Both the position numbers and the translations under genes were made by a program. A model generated the notes under the pieces. The model was not told the DNA's origin and searched no databases. It worked only from the letters and a program-made list of their open reading frames with translations. DNA of 64,000 nucleotides from Phenylobacterium sp. Root1290 (lineage in GTDB: Bacteria > Pseudomonadota > Alphaproteobacteria > Caulobacterales > Caulobacteraceae): assembly GCF_001425305.1 (NCBI RefSeq), contig NZ_LMEE01000003.1:186001-250000 (forward strand), read 5' to 3'. Shown piece after piece: positions 43,899-52,657 of the stretch. How positions within the stretch are numbered: position 1 is the stretch's first letter; the number at the start of each line of letters is the position of its first letter.

Positions 43899-45401
43899 AT
43901 GACCGCCACCGACATGATCGCCGAGCGTCCGGCTTCCACCGCCGTCGAACACTTCGACGTCCTGATCGTCGGGGCCGGGATTTCCGGCGTCGGCGCGGCC
44001 TATCATCTGCAGACCCAGCGCCCGGGAACCAGCTTCGTGGTGCTGGAGACCAAGGACACCTTCGGCGGCACCTGGGTGACCCACAAGTATCCGGGCATCC
44101 GCTCCGACAGCGACCTCTACACGTTCGGCTATCGGTTCAAGCCGTGGGTCGGCGCACCGATCGCCACCGCCGCCGAGATCCTCAGCTACATGAACGAGGT
44201 GATCGACGAGAACGATCTCGGCCGCCACATCCGCTATGGTCACAAGATCGTCGACGCCAACTGGTCCAGCGCCGACAACCTCTGGACCGTCGACGTGCTG
44301 CGCACCGACGGGACCAAGGCGCAGTTCACCACCAACTTCCTCTTCATGTGCCAGGGCTACTACAAGCACGATCAGGGCTACACGCCGCAGTGGCCCGGCA
44401 TGTCCGACTTCAAGGGCCGCATCGTCCACCCGCAGACCTGGCCCGACGACATCGACCTGAAGGGCAAGCGGGTCGTCGTCATCGGCTCGGGCGCCACCGC
44501 CGCGACCCTGGTCCCGAACATCGCCGACCAGACCGAGCACGTGACGCTGCTGCAGCGCTCGCCGACCTACTTCGTGCCGGGGCGCAACGTGGACGAACTG
44601 GCCGACACCCTGCGCCAGCTCCAGATCGACGAGACCTGGGTTCACGAGATCGTCCGCCGCAAGCGGCTGTTCGACGGCGCAGCCTTCACCAAGCGCGCGG
44701 TCGAGGAGTCCGAGGCGGTCAAGGCCGAGCTGCTGGCCGGCGTACGCATGTTCCTGGGCGAGCAGTTCGACGTCGATAAGCACTTCACCCCCCGCTACCG
44801 CCCCTGGCGCCAGCGCATCGCCTTCATCCCGGACGGCGACCTCTTCCGCGGCATCGCCTCGGGCAAGGCCTCGGTCGTCACCGACGAGATCGAGCGCTTC
44901 ACCGAGAACGGCATCCTGCTGAAGTCGGGCGAGGAGCTGGCCGCCGACATCGTCATCAGCGCCACGGGCTTCGACCTCAGCGTCATGGGCGACATCCCGT
45001 TCGCGGTGGACGGCAAGCCGGTCGACTGGTCGAGCACCGTCACCTATCGCGGCATGATGTTCACCGGCGTCCCGAACCTGGCCTGGGTGTTCGGCTACTT
45101 CCGCGCCTCCTGGACGCTGCGGGCCGACCTGATGGGCGACTTCGTGGCCCGCCTGCTGGCGCACATGGAGGAGAAGGGCGCCAAGAAGGTGGTCCCGGCC
45201 CTGCGCCCGGAGGACCAGGCCAGCGAACTGCTGCCCTGGATCGATCCGGAGAACTTCAACCCCGGCTACCTGATGCGCGGGCTGCACCTGATGCCCAAGA
45301 GCATCGACAAGCCCGAGTGGCGCCACACCCAGGACTACTGGAGCGAAAAGGACGAACTGCCGAAGGTCGATCTCGACGAACCAGCCCTCGTCTACGGCTG
45401 A
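43899..45401 (+). CDS. Flavin monooxygenase of the Baeyer-Villiger type
   Basis: 500 residues. FAD-binding VLIVGAGISGVGAAYHL near residue 24, the BVMO fingerprint (FKGRIVHPQTWP, matching FxGxxxHxxxWP), the NADPH-binding VVVIGSGATAATL, and the C-terminal ISATGFDLSVMG are all present. Enzymes of this group insert oxygen next to ketones or oxygenate other soft nucleophiles; the substrate is unknown. The ATG at 43899 follows AAGGGAAC. An earlier in-frame GTG at 43809 would add residues without similarity to the family. A strong terminator follows the stop. Confidence 0.92.
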   Translation: MTATDMIAERPASTAVEHFDVLIVGAGISGVGAAYHLQTQRPGTSFVVLETKDTFGGTWVTHKYPGIRSDSDLYTFGYRFKPWVGAPIATAAEILSYMNEVIDENDLGRHIRYGHKIVDANWSSADNLWTVDVLRTDGTKAQFTTNFLFMCQGYYKHDQGYTPQWPGMSDFKGRIVHPQTWPDDIDLKGKRVVVIGSGATAATLVPNIADQTEHVTLLQRSPTYFVPGRNVDELADTLRQLQIDETWVHEIVRRKRLFDGAAFTKRAVEESEAVKAELLAGVRMFLGEQFDVDKHFTPRYRPWRQRIAFIPDGDLFRGIASGKASVVTDEIERFTENGILLKSGEELAADIVISATGFDLSVMGDIPFAVDGKPVDWSSTVTYRGMMFTGVPNLAWVFGYFRASWTLRADLMGDFVARLLAHMEEKGAKKVVPALRPEDQASELLPWIDPENFNPGYLMRGLHLMPKSIDKPEWRHTQDYWSEKDELPKVDLDEPALVYG

Positions 45402-45408
45402 TCCGGCT

Positions 45409-45440
45409 GCGGCGCCTCCCCCGAGGCGCCGCCTTTCTTT
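45409..45440 (+). terminator. Rho-independent terminator after the flavin monooxygenase gene
   Basis: A perfect 10-base-pair stem (GCGGCGCCTC / GAGGCGCCGC) around a CCCC loop, directly followed by CTTTCTTT, starting eight bases after the stop codon. Confidence 0.9.
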
Positions 45441-45688
45441 GAGAGTCCGCGGGCCCCGGTCGCTTCCACATCCTGCGACAGGGCTGGCGAAAGCGCACGC
45501 TCTGCGGCACCCACCTCGACGCGCCAAATCAGGCGGCTGGCTGACTTGGCCCTGAGCCGAAGGCCGTTGCCGGGCGCTGTCGCATCGCTTGGAGGGGACG
45601 GGGCGCCAAGCGGCGCTGTCCTCAGGGTTTTCCCCGATAGGCCCTCAGGCTCCGACGCATGATCCTGAACGTCTGTCAGGAGAAGTTC

Positions 45689-46537
45689 ATGGACGTTTTG
45701 ATCGGCTGGGTGGATGGCGCGCCGATGCTCGTTCTCGGCAGCGCTGTCCTGGTGCTCATGGCGTTGGCGGTGGCCACGGGGGTCATGATCAAGCGCCAGC
45801 ATCTGCGGGATCGCCGTGGGAAGGACGACGGCGTCGGCGATGGCGAGAGCTACATGGTCTCGGGCGTTCTCGGCCTGCTGGCCTTGCTGATGGGCTTCAC
45901 CTTTGCGCTCGCCGTGGATCGTTTCGAAACGCGCCGCATGCTGGTGATGCAGGAGGCCAACGCCATCGGCACCACCTACCTGCGCACCCAGTTGCTGGAC
46001 GAACCGCACCGCGCCCGGATCAGCGGCCTGCTGGTCGACTATGCCGAGAACCGCGTGGCGCTCGGCAAGTCCAACGTCGCCAGGAATCCGCAGCTGCTCG
46101 TGAAGAACGACCGCCTGGTCACCGAGCTCTGGGCCGCCACCGCCTCGGCCTTCCAGACCATCAAGGGGCTGGACTTCTCCAGCGCCTATCTTGAGAGCAT
46201 GAACACGCTGATCGACCTGGACGCCTCGCGAAAGGCGGCCCGTCTGGTTCGCGTGCCGACCGAGGTTTTCGTCGTCCTGGTGATCTATGTGATCGTGACC
46301 GCCGGCGTGCTTGGCTATGTGTTCGTCGGAAAGCGCGGCCGCTCGGCGGCCGCCGTCATGCTCTTCATGCTGTCGATGTCGCTGTTGCTGATCGTCGACA
46401 TCGATCGTCCGACCGGAGGCGGCGTCCGCGAGGGGCAGGGGCCAATGGAGCGGCTGGTGGAGTCGTTCAAGGCCACGCCCGGCTCGGCCTACGACCGCTT
46501 CCGCATCCAGGACGCCGGGCCAGCCGCCAGCCCCTAG
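45689..46537 (+). CDS. DUF4239 (bestrophin-like) membrane protein
   Basis: About 282 residues: an N-terminal helix (MLVLGSAVLVLMALAVATG), a second (VSGVLGLLALLMGFTFALAV) followed by the conserved DRFETRRMLVMQEANAIGTT, a helical cytoplasmic-type region, and two C-terminal helices (VFVVLVIYVIVTAGVLGYV, AVMLFMLSMSLLLIVDIDRP). This is the DUF4239 layout; the molecular role is unknown, though a channel-like role is sometimes suggested from distant bestrophin similarity. The ATG at 45689 has AGGAG eight bases upstream. The gap before it (45441-45688) shows no gene. Confidence 0.85.
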   Translation: MDVLIGWVDGAPMLVLGSAVLVLMALAVATGVMIKRQHLRDRRGKDDGVGDGESYMVSGVLGLLALLMGFTFALAVDRFETRRMLVMQEANAIGTTYLRTQLLDEPHRARISGLLVDYAENRVALGKSNVARNPQLLVKNDRLVTELWAATASAFQTIKGLDFSSAYLESMNTLIDLDASRKAARLVRVPTEVFVVLVIYVIVTAGVLGYVFVGKRGRSAAAVMLFMLSMSLLLIVDIDRPTGGGVREGQGPMERLVESFKATPGSAYDRFRIQDAGPAASP

Positions 46538-47059
46538 CTAGCGGCAGCGGGTGATGGTGTCGGTCTGGCCCTTGGACCGGATCTCGCCGCCGACCTGCAC
46601 CAGCGTCTGCTCGGTGTCGGCGCAGGCCCGGCGCGTGCGGCCCTTGCTTTGGATCGTCGTCACCTCGCGGCCGATCAGCCGGGCGCTGCGACCGTCGGCG
46701 GCGATCTCTACCTTGTCGACCACGCCGCGCTCCATCGACGTCGCCCCCGCCAGGAACTTCGCCGCCTGGGCCTTCGCCTGGGCCAGGCCGCTGCGGCCAT
46801 AGGGGATCATCCCGCCGTTCTTGATGTCGCGGGTCTGGTCGATGAACACCGCGTCCCTGGTGAACAGCGCAAAGTAGCCGTCCAGGTCGCGCGCGTTCCA
46901 GGCCGCCTCCTGCTTCTGGGCGAAGGCCCGCGCCTGCGCCTCCGTCAGCCGGGGCGCCGCCGCATGGGCGGGCGGCGCGATCAGCGCCGCCGCCAGCAGG
47001 AGGGGCAGCAGCCTCAGCGGTCGAGCCCCAGGGCGCGGGCCGCGTTGCCGCCCATCCAC
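46538..47059 (-). CDS. Exported SnoaL/DUF4440-like protein
   Basis: 173 residues. A signal peptide (LRLLPLLLAAALIAPPAHAA) is followed by an NTF2-like alpha+beta cone fold: AFAQKQEAAWNARDLDGYFA, LFTRDAVFIDQ and VVDKVEIAADGRSARLIG. This family binds small ligands or is structural; no catalytic residues are assigned. Its start lies 46 bases inside the 3' end of the upstream amidohydrolase gene on the same strand, so the two are probably co-transcribed. The stop abuts that of the converging DUF4239 gene (CTAG-CTAG). Confidence 0.75.
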   Translation of the reverse strand: MDGRQRGPRPGARPLRLLPLLLAAALIAPPAHAAAPRLTEAQARAFAQKQEAAWNARDLDGYFALFTRDAVFIDQTRDIKNGGMIPYGRSGLAQAKAQAAKFLAGATSMERGVVDKVEIAADGRSARLIGREVTTIQSKGRTRRACADTEQTLVQVGGEIRSKGQTDTITRCR

Positions 47060-47967
47060 TTCTCGCGGACGGATTGCTTCAGCGGCAGTTCATCGGTCTC
47101 GGCGACCAGCTGGTGCAGCGGGACCATCTGGGTGCCCCAGCCGGTGGCGAAGATGATCTTGTCCTGCAGGTTGCGGGCTCCGTAATAGATCAGCGCCTCG
47201 TATCCCGCGCCAGGCGCCAGCAGGTGCTTCACGCGCTTGCAGGCGAAGTCGACGAAGATGTTCTTGTGGCGCGAGGCGATGGCGCAGGTCTCCGCCACCC
47301 AGGGCCAGCCGGTCAGGCCCGCGACGATACGCAGCTCAGGGAACCGAACCGCCACCTCGTCCAGATACTTCGGGTGCGCATAATCATAGGGTCGGTCCGA
47401 CAGCAGGTGCAGGCCGGCCGTGATCCGCACCGGGATGTCCAGCTCGACGCACTTGGCCAGGAAGGGCCAGTACGCTGGGTCGTTGATGTAGCGCTCCTCG
47501 CGGTAGGACGAGATCTCGAAGCCCTTGCAGCCCCACTCGCGCACGCCGCGTTCCAGCGCCGCGACGCCGTCCTCGCCCTCGTCGCCCCAGATGCGGAACC
47601 AGGGGATCAGGCGGTCGGGATACTCGGCCGCGAACTTGGCGACGTCCTCGTTGCTGGCGCGGCGGCCGGCGTTGCCGATGCAGGCGTACTGGACCTGGGC
47701 GGTGTCGAGCATGCCGATCACCTGCTCGTGGCTCATCGCCCGGGTCATGTCGACGTCGCACAGCTTCAGCGCCAGCGAGGTCAGGCCCTCGGTTTCCTTG
47801 GCCGCGTTGAATTCCTCAAGGCTCATGCCGATCTGGGCGGCCCAGCCGGGCGCCATCTGCTGGGCGTAGCCTTCCTTGTCGAACCCGCGCCCGGACTTGA
47901 TCAGCCGCACCGTGTCCTCGACCGCTTCCTTGGTCGGCGTGTCGCATTCGAAATCGATGATCATCAT
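47014..47967 (-). CDS. Amidohydrolase-family (COG2159-like) TIM-barrel protein
   Basis: 317 residues. Barrel strands are recognisable: LIPWFRIWGDEGEDG, GCKGFEISSYREERYIND, DIPVRITAGLHLLSD, LRIVAGLTGWPWVAET, NIFVDFACKRV and a C-terminal ARALGL. It resembles metal-dependent decarboxylases/hydrolases of the ACMSD group. However, the N-terminal HxH metal motif is replaced by IDFECD, so metal use and activity are uncertain. Met1 and Met2 are equivalent start candidates. It is upstream of and overlaps the SnoaL-like gene. Confidence 0.75.
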   Translation of the reverse strand: MMIIDFECDTPTKEAVEDTVRLIKSGRGFDKEGYAQQMAPGWAAQIGMSLEEFNAAKETEGLTSLALKLCDVDMTRAMSHEQVIGMLDTAQVQYACIGNAGRRASNEDVAKFAAEYPDRLIPWFRIWGDEGEDGVAALERGVREWGCKGFEISSYREERYINDPAYWPFLAKCVELDIPVRITAGLHLLSDRPYDYAHPKYLDEVAVRFPELRIVAGLTGWPWVAETCAIASRHKNIFVDFACKRVKHLLAPGAGYEALIYYGARNLQDKIIFATGWGTQMVPLHQLVAETDELPLKQSVREKWMGGNAARALGLDR

Positions 47968-48089
47968 GGGGCGTGTCTCATTCCTAATGAATCAGTGGGC
48001 CTCAAGGCCCTTATGAGGCCACCCTAGCTCGACCGACCGGGCCGGGAGAAGCGCTGGAGTCGCTGCGGCCGTTGGCTCATGCTCGTCTC

Positions 48090-48746
48090 ATGCGGCTCTA
48101 TCTCTCGTCCTATCGCTTCGGATCGGCGGTCGATCGGCTGGCCGGCCTGGTTCCGGCCGGCGCGCGCGTCGCGGTGGTCTCCAACGCCCTCGACCTGGTC
48201 CCGGACGAGTCGCGCCGCGCCTATGCGCGCAACGTCCACGACCCGCTGGCCGATCTCGCCGACCTTGGCTTTTCGCCGTTCGATCTCGACCTGCGCCGCT
48301 GGTTCGGCGACGCCGCGGGCCTTGAGCGCGAGTTGCAGGACGTCGGCATGGTCTGGGCGGTCGGCGGCAACACCTTCCTGCTGCGCCGGGCGATGGCCCA
48401 GAGCGGCCTCGACGGCGTCCTCCAGCGACGGCTGGCCGAGGACAGTCTCGCCTATGGCGGCTGGAGCGCGGGGGCCTGCGTCGCCGGCTCCAGCCTGCGC
48501 GGCGTCGACCTGATGGACGCGCCGGACGAGGTCGCCGAAGGCTACGATCCCGCCCCGATCTATGACGGCCTCTGCCTCGTGGACTTCGTCATCGTCCCGC
48601 ATTTCGCTTCCGACCATCCGGAGGCGGACGCGGCAAGGCTCAGCGCCGACTGGCTGGCGCTGCAGGGCATCGCCCACCGCACCCTGCGCGATGGTCAGGC
48701 GATCGTGCGGGCAGGGGATCAGATTGAGCTCGTCGGCGCCGGCTAG
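48090..48746 (+). CDS. Peptidase S51 family protein (dipeptidase E-like)
   Basis: About 218 residues. The nucleophile Ser is in GGWSAGACVAGS, preceded by the conserved VWAVGGNTFLLRR and followed by VDFVIVPHFASDHPE with the catalytic-type His. Peptidase E cleaves N-terminal Asp dipeptides; some relatives are cyanophycinases. The ATG at 48090 is preferred because MRLYLSSYRFG matches the family N-terminus; an upstream TTG at 48072 is possible. Confidence 0.88.
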   Translation: MRLYLSSYRFGSAVDRLAGLVPAGARVAVVSNALDLVPDESRRAYARNVHDPLADLADLGFSPFDLDLRRWFGDAAGLERELQDVGMVWAVGGNTFLLRRAMAQSGLDGVLQRRLAEDSLAYGGWSAGACVAGSSLRGVDLMDAPDEVAEGYDPAPIYDGLCLVDFVIVPHFASDHPEADAARLSADWLALQGIAHRTLRDGQAIVRAGDQIELVGAG

Positions 48747-48851
48747 GGCTCCGGCTTTACGATCTTTGCGCATGCGCCCGCCGCGCCGGTGGTGACGGCG
48801 CGCCCACGGCGAAGCTAGACTTGCAGCCAACAAATCGGGGGGAGACGAACC

Positions 48852-49511
48852 ATGGAGCGCAAGAGCCCGCTGGCCTGGCTGGTGCTGGCCGCGTCGGTGA
48901 TCGCGGGGGTGAGCTATTTCGCCTCCTGGAACATGGCGCTGCCCGAAGCTGTCGGCACGGTCTGGAAGGGCGCTGGCGTGGCGCTGCTGGCGGTCTATGC
49001 CGGCCTCCAGGCCCGCAACTTCGACGGCTTGCTGCTGTGCGCGGTCATGGCGTTCGGCGCGCTCGGCGACGTGCTGCTGGAGACCCACGGCCTCAATGTC
49101 GGCGCGGTCGCGTTCCTGGTCGGCCACCTGATCGCCATCGGCCTCTATCTGCGCTACCGCCGCCGCGGGCTGACCAACGCCGACAAGCTGCTGATCGCGG
49201 TGCTCGTGCCGGCGGTGGCCGTCGCCGCCTATCTGCTGCCGACCGACCGCAGCCTGGGCGCGGGCGCGGCGCTCTACTCGCTTGGCCTGGCGATCATGGC
49301 CGCCTGCGCCTGGGCCAGCCGCTTCCCGCGCACTCTGGTCGGGCTCGGCGCCGTGATGTTCGTGGTCTCCGACCTGCTGATCTTCGGGCGCGCCGGGCCG
49401 CTGGCGAGCGCCGCCTGGGTGGGGCTGGCGATCTGGGGCCTCTACTATTTCGGCCAGTTTCTGATCTGCGTCGGCGTCATCCGCGGTCTGCGCCAGGCGC
49501 GCCGGCTCTAG
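48852..49511 (+). CDS. YhhN/TMEM86-family membrane protein (lysoplasmalogenase-like)
   Basis: 219 residues with about eight hydrophobic helices. Family marks are KGAGVALLAVYAG, the AFGALGDVLLE segment (conserved Gly-Asp pair), FLVGHLIAIGLYL and MFVVSDLLIF. Mammalian relatives hydrolyse lysoplasmalogen vinyl ethers; bacterial function is mostly unknown. The ATG at 48852 follows GGGGGGAGACGA. Confidence 0.85.
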   Translation: MERKSPLAWLVLAASVIAGVSYFASWNMALPEAVGTVWKGAGVALLAVYAGLQARNFDGLLLCAVMAFGALGDVLLETHGLNVGAVAFLVGHLIAIGLYLRYRRRGLTNADKLLIAVLVPAVAVAAYLLPTDRSLGAGAALYSLGLAIMAACAWASRFPRTLVGLGAVMFVVSDLLIFGRAGPLASAAWVGLAIWGLYYFGQFLICVGVIRGLRQARRL

Positions 49512-49603
49512 CTGCGACCTTTCGGCGGCGCCCACAATCCGCCCCTTTCCAGAGGAATGCAGGACCGGTTGTATTTTGGCGGCCTTGCCGCGCGGAGGTG
49601 TGT

Positions 49604-50446
49604 TTGGCGGGCGACGGCGCGAAGATCACGGACGATCTCCCGTCGTGGGCCGGGGCGGAGCTTCGGCTGCGCGCCTGGGTCTCGCGCCATCGCCGCCCGG
49701 TGGTGGTGGCGCTGAGCACGATCTTCCACGGGCTGATCGTGCTGCCGATGCTGGCGAGCCAGCCCGAGCCGATGCCGCCCGAGCCGCCGCCGATGGTCGT
49801 GCAACTGGTCGAGATCCCCAAGCCGATCCCGATCCTGTCGCCGCCGGCCCCTGATCCCGAACCCTCGCCGGCCCCGGCCGCCGCCCCGGTGGAGACGCCC
49901 AAGCCCACGCCCGCCAAGCCGCCGCCCAAGCGTCGGCCCACGCCGCGGCCGCCGCCGCCCGACGTGGTCACCGTCCCCGCCAGCCGGGTCGAGACCGCCA
50001 GCGTCGGCTCGGGGGTCGAGCTCACCGACGCTCAGATCGCCGGCGCCGCCCGCGCGGGCTCAGGCTCCGGATCGGGCGACGGCGCCGGGGGCGGCGAGTG
50101 CGACATGCTGCGCTGGCTGCAGGCCAAGCTGCGCCAGGACCGCCGCGTCCAGGCGGCGATGGCCGGCGCGCATCGCGGCCGGCCGGTGATGGTCTGGAAC
50201 GGCGACTGGGTCGTGCATCCCGGCCAGGAAGGCGGCGGTCTGGCCGCCGTCCGCGAGATCATGACCTGGGAGATCGCCTATGCGCCCGAGGCCTGCCGCT
50301 CCGAGCGGGTCCGCGGCCTGGTGCTGATCTCGCTGCGCGACGGGGCCGGCGCGGCCCACATCGCGGTCGGCGACGGCGACTGGACCTGGACCGACCTGAT
50401 CCACGCCCGCTCGGCCGTCACCCACGGCAAGGTGCTGCGCCGCTAG
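49604..50446 (+). CDS. TonB-like Pro-rich membrane-anchored protein
   Basis: About 280 residues. A single membrane helix (VVVALSTIFHGLIVLPMLA near residues 24-43) is followed by a Pro/Lys-rich stretch of about 90 residues (EPMPPEPPP, PKPTPAKPPPKRRPTPRP), as in TonB periplasmic spacers. A Gly/Ser linker and a C-terminal globular part with one Cys pair (GECDMLRWLQAKLRQD, APEACRSERV) come next. The C-terminus (GLVLISLRDGAGAAHIAVGD) is not a canonical TonB domain. The TTG at 49604 is chosen because GGAGG precedes it by five bases; a GTG two codons earlier is the alternative. The stop abuts the converging lipoprotein gene. Confidence 0.75.
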   Translation: MAGDGAKITDDLPSWAGAELRLRAWVSRHRRPVVVALSTIFHGLIVLPMLASQPEPMPPEPPPMVVQLVEIPKPIPILSPPAPDPEPSPAPAAAPVETPKPTPAKPPPKRRPTPRPPPPDVVTVPASRVETASVGSGVELTDAQIAGAARAGSGSGSGDGAGGGECDMLRWLQAKLRQDRRVQAAMAGAHRGRPVMVWNGDWVVHPGQEGGGLAAVREIMTWEIAYAPEACRSERVRGLVLISLRDGAGAAHIAVGDGDWTWTDLIHARSAVTHGKVLRR

Positions 50447-50875
50447 CTACTGGATGATCACCCGCTCGGGCGGCGCGTCGGCTTCCAGCCGCACCGTCAC
50501 CGGGTTGGGCGTCAGGTCCTGCGAGGCGCCGCTGTACATGTCGACGCCGATGCCGATCAGGCCGCCGACGATGACATTGCCCGCCACCCCGGCCGCCCCG
50601 GCGCCGGAGGTCCTGTGCGTCACCTGCACGCTCGCCGGCTTGTAGCCCGGCTTGCTGAGCGTGGCGGTGAACTCCGACCGGCGCTTCATCTTGATGGCGC
50701 AGGGCGTGGCCGTGCACTGGTGGCCGTTGGTGGTCTCGACCCTGGCGCCGGACGGATCGCTGTGGATCATCCAGGCGTCCTCGGTCCCCCGCGTCACCGT
50801 CGCGCACGCCGCCAGCGTGGATCCCGCGCAGACGACGGCGGCCAAGCGCGCTGCGCGCCTCATCAAGCGAACCAT
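50447..50875 (-). CDS. Lipoprotein with PEGA-like domain
   Basis: 142 residues. A signal peptide with lipobox (VVCAGSTLAAC, Cys about residue 24) is followed by a short beta-rich segment similar to PEGA domains (IHSDPSGARVETTNGHQC, then TATLSKPGYKPASVQVT). A Gly-rich hydrophobic stretch (GNVIVGGLIGIGVD) follows, often seen at the end of such lipoproteins. It is probably attached to the outer membrane. The function is unknown. Confidence 0.85.
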   Translation of the reverse strand: MVRLMRRAARLAAVVCAGSTLAACATVTRGTEDAWMIHSDPSGARVETTNGHQCTATPCAIKMKRRSEFTATLSKPGYKPASVQVTHRTSGAGAAGVAGNVIVGGLIGIGVDMYSGASQDLTPNPVTVRLEADAPPERVIIQ

Positions 50876-50951
50876 TTCCCCAACCCCTCACCCTATTGGT
50901 GTGCACACTCATGGGTGGAGTTCGCCAAGATTCCGTGAATCGGCGTTCGGC

Positions 50952-51704
50952 TCAGAACTCCACGCCCTGGGCCATGAGCGTCGCGAAGACGTTGTTGCCC
51001 GGCCGCACGGCGTAGCGCGCCGTCGCCCGCGGCACGTGGCCGTGCTGGCCCAGCCGGATGGCGTCGAAGAAGGCGCGGTCGGACTGCATGCCTGGCCCCT
51101 GCGACCAGCGCGCCAGGGTGCGCAGCGCGATCAGCTTGTCGATGAGCAGGCAGTTGGGATCGACAAAGCCGCCCTGCGCGGCGAACCGCCCGCGGCCCGG
51201 CCCCACCGAGTCCCAGCGGTCGATCCCCAGCTCGCGCCCGCTCGCCGCCTCGACCAGCATGCGCAGGCTGTAGGCCCAGGCCTTGCCCTGCACCGCCGCC
51301 AGCAGGCCGCTCAGGTGCTCGGGCGTCCAGCTGTTGTCGTCGTCCAGATAGGCCACGTGCCGGCTGTTGGCCATGAAGGTCAGCAGCGAGCGCAGCGACC
51401 CGCCGTCCGTCGCCTGGTGCACGCCGCCGTGCCGGATCGAGGTCGAGTAGGGCAGCTGCAGCAGGATCACCGAGACCCTGGCCGGCCGCCGCGCGATCAG
51501 CGCCAGCAGCTCGGGCGGCGCCTGCCCGGGCGCGTCCACCCCGATCAGCACCTGGATCCGGCCGTCCAGGTCCTGGCGGAAGACCGACTCCACCGCCGCC
51601 GTGATCGAGGCGCGCAGCACCGTCGGCATGACCACGGCGACGTCGCTCGGCGTCTGCGGGTCCCCGGCGTCCGGAAAACTGGTTCCGAGAGATTGGCCGA
51701 CCAC
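50952..51704 (-). CDS. Glycosyltransferase family 2 protein
   Basis: About 250 residues with a GT-A fold. The N-terminal strand is VAVVMPTVLRASITAAVESV, then QVLIGVDAPG and the metal-binding DDD in HVAYLDDDNSW. The conserved C-terminal region is GFVDPNCLLIDK. Donor and acceptor are unknown. GTG at 51704 with AAGGGAC six bases upstream is preferred over an upstream GTG at 51722. Confidence 0.82.
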   Translation of the reverse strand: MVGQSLGTSFPDAGDPQTPSDVAVVMPTVLRASITAAVESVFRQDLDGRIQVLIGVDAPGQAPPELLALIARRPARVSVILLQLPYSTSIRHGGVHQATDGGSLRSLLTFMANSRHVAYLDDDNSWTPEHLSGLLAAVQGKAWAYSLRMLVEAASGRELGIDRWDSVGPGRGRFAAQGGFVDPNCLLIDKLIALRTLARWSQGPGMQSDRAFFDAIRLGQHGHVPRATARYAVRPGNNVFATLMAQGVEF

Positions 51705-51835
51705 GCTACGTCCCTTGCACACGCCCCGGCGGGCGCGCCTCTACACCAGACGTTGCGGTCAAGCTCAAGGGGCGGCGGCAACCGAACATTGCAGCCGCGC
51801 GTTCCCTGCCTGCCAACGGGCAGAGGGGCTCGCCG

Positions 51836-52657
51836 ATGCGCCTATTCCGATCCGCCAGCCGCTTCGCCCGGCGCCGCCCCGTGGCGCTCGGCGCCGCCGC
51901 GCTCGCCATCGCCTCGCCGGCCGCCGCCCAGGAGATCGCGGCCCCCGAGCTGTTCGGCTGGACGCTCGAAAGCGTCCGCGCCGGCGTGCGCTACGCCCCC
52001 GACTATCTCGGCTCGGACGACTACCAGCCCTGGTTCACCGGCGCGGTGGTGCTGTCCCCGCGCAACGCCGCCCCGGTCGCCTTCAGCGCCCCGGACGACG
52101 GCGTCAGCATCGGCCTGCTCGGCCAGGGGCCGCTGACCGCGGGCCTGGCCGGCCGCTGGCGCTCCTCGCGCGACGACGACAACGACCTGGCCGGCTTCGA
52201 GGAGATCGACGGCGCGGTCGAGGCCGGGGTCTTCGTCAACTGGTGGCCCGCCGACTGGCTGCGCGTGCGGGCCGAGGCGCGCCGCGGCTTCGGCGGCCAC
52301 GAGAGCTGGGTGGGCGGCCTGGGCGCCGACGCCTTCGTCCGCCACGACCGCTGGGTGTTCTCCGCCGGCCCGCGCCTGGAATGGAGCGACGCGGACTTCA
52401 CCCGCACCTATTTCGCCGTCACCCCGGCCGACGCGGCCCGCAGCGGCGTGCGCCCCTATGCCCCCAGCGACGACACCTGGACGCCGGGCGCCCTGGTCAG
52501 CGCCGCCTACAAGGTGAACCCCCGCTGGAGCCTCGAGGCCTCCGCCACCTACTGGCGGCTGACGGGCGAGGCCGCCGACAGCCCCATCGTCGCCGACCTG
52601 GGCTCGGAGGATCAGTTCAGCGCCAGCCTCAGCGTGCGCTACACGCTGGGGCGCTAG
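51836..52657 (+). CDS. MipA/OmpV-family outer-membrane protein
   Basis: 273 residues. A signal peptide (RRRPVALGAAALAIASPAAA) is followed by a beta-barrel of the MipA/OmpV type: AGVRYAPDYLGSDDYQPWF, GLAGRWRSSRDDDNDLAG, WVGGLGADAFVRHDRWVFSA, RTYFAVTPADAARSG and a C-terminal strand ending YTLGR. MipA scaffolds murein enzymes in E. coli; other members have unclear roles. The stop overlaps the converging gene by CTAG. Confidence 0.88.
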   Translation: MRLFRSASRFARRRPVALGAAALAIASPAAAQEIAAPELFGWTLESVRAGVRYAPDYLGSDDYQPWFTGAVVLSPRNAAPVAFSAPDDGVSIGLLGQGPLTAGLAGRWRSSRDDDNDLAGFEEIDGAVEAGVFVNWWPADWLRVRAEARRGFGGHESWVGGLGADAFVRHDRWVFSAGPRLEWSDADFTRTYFAVTPADAARSGVRPYAPSDDTWTPGALVSAAYKVNPRWSLEASATYWRLTGEAADSPIVADLGSEDQFSASLSVRYTLGR

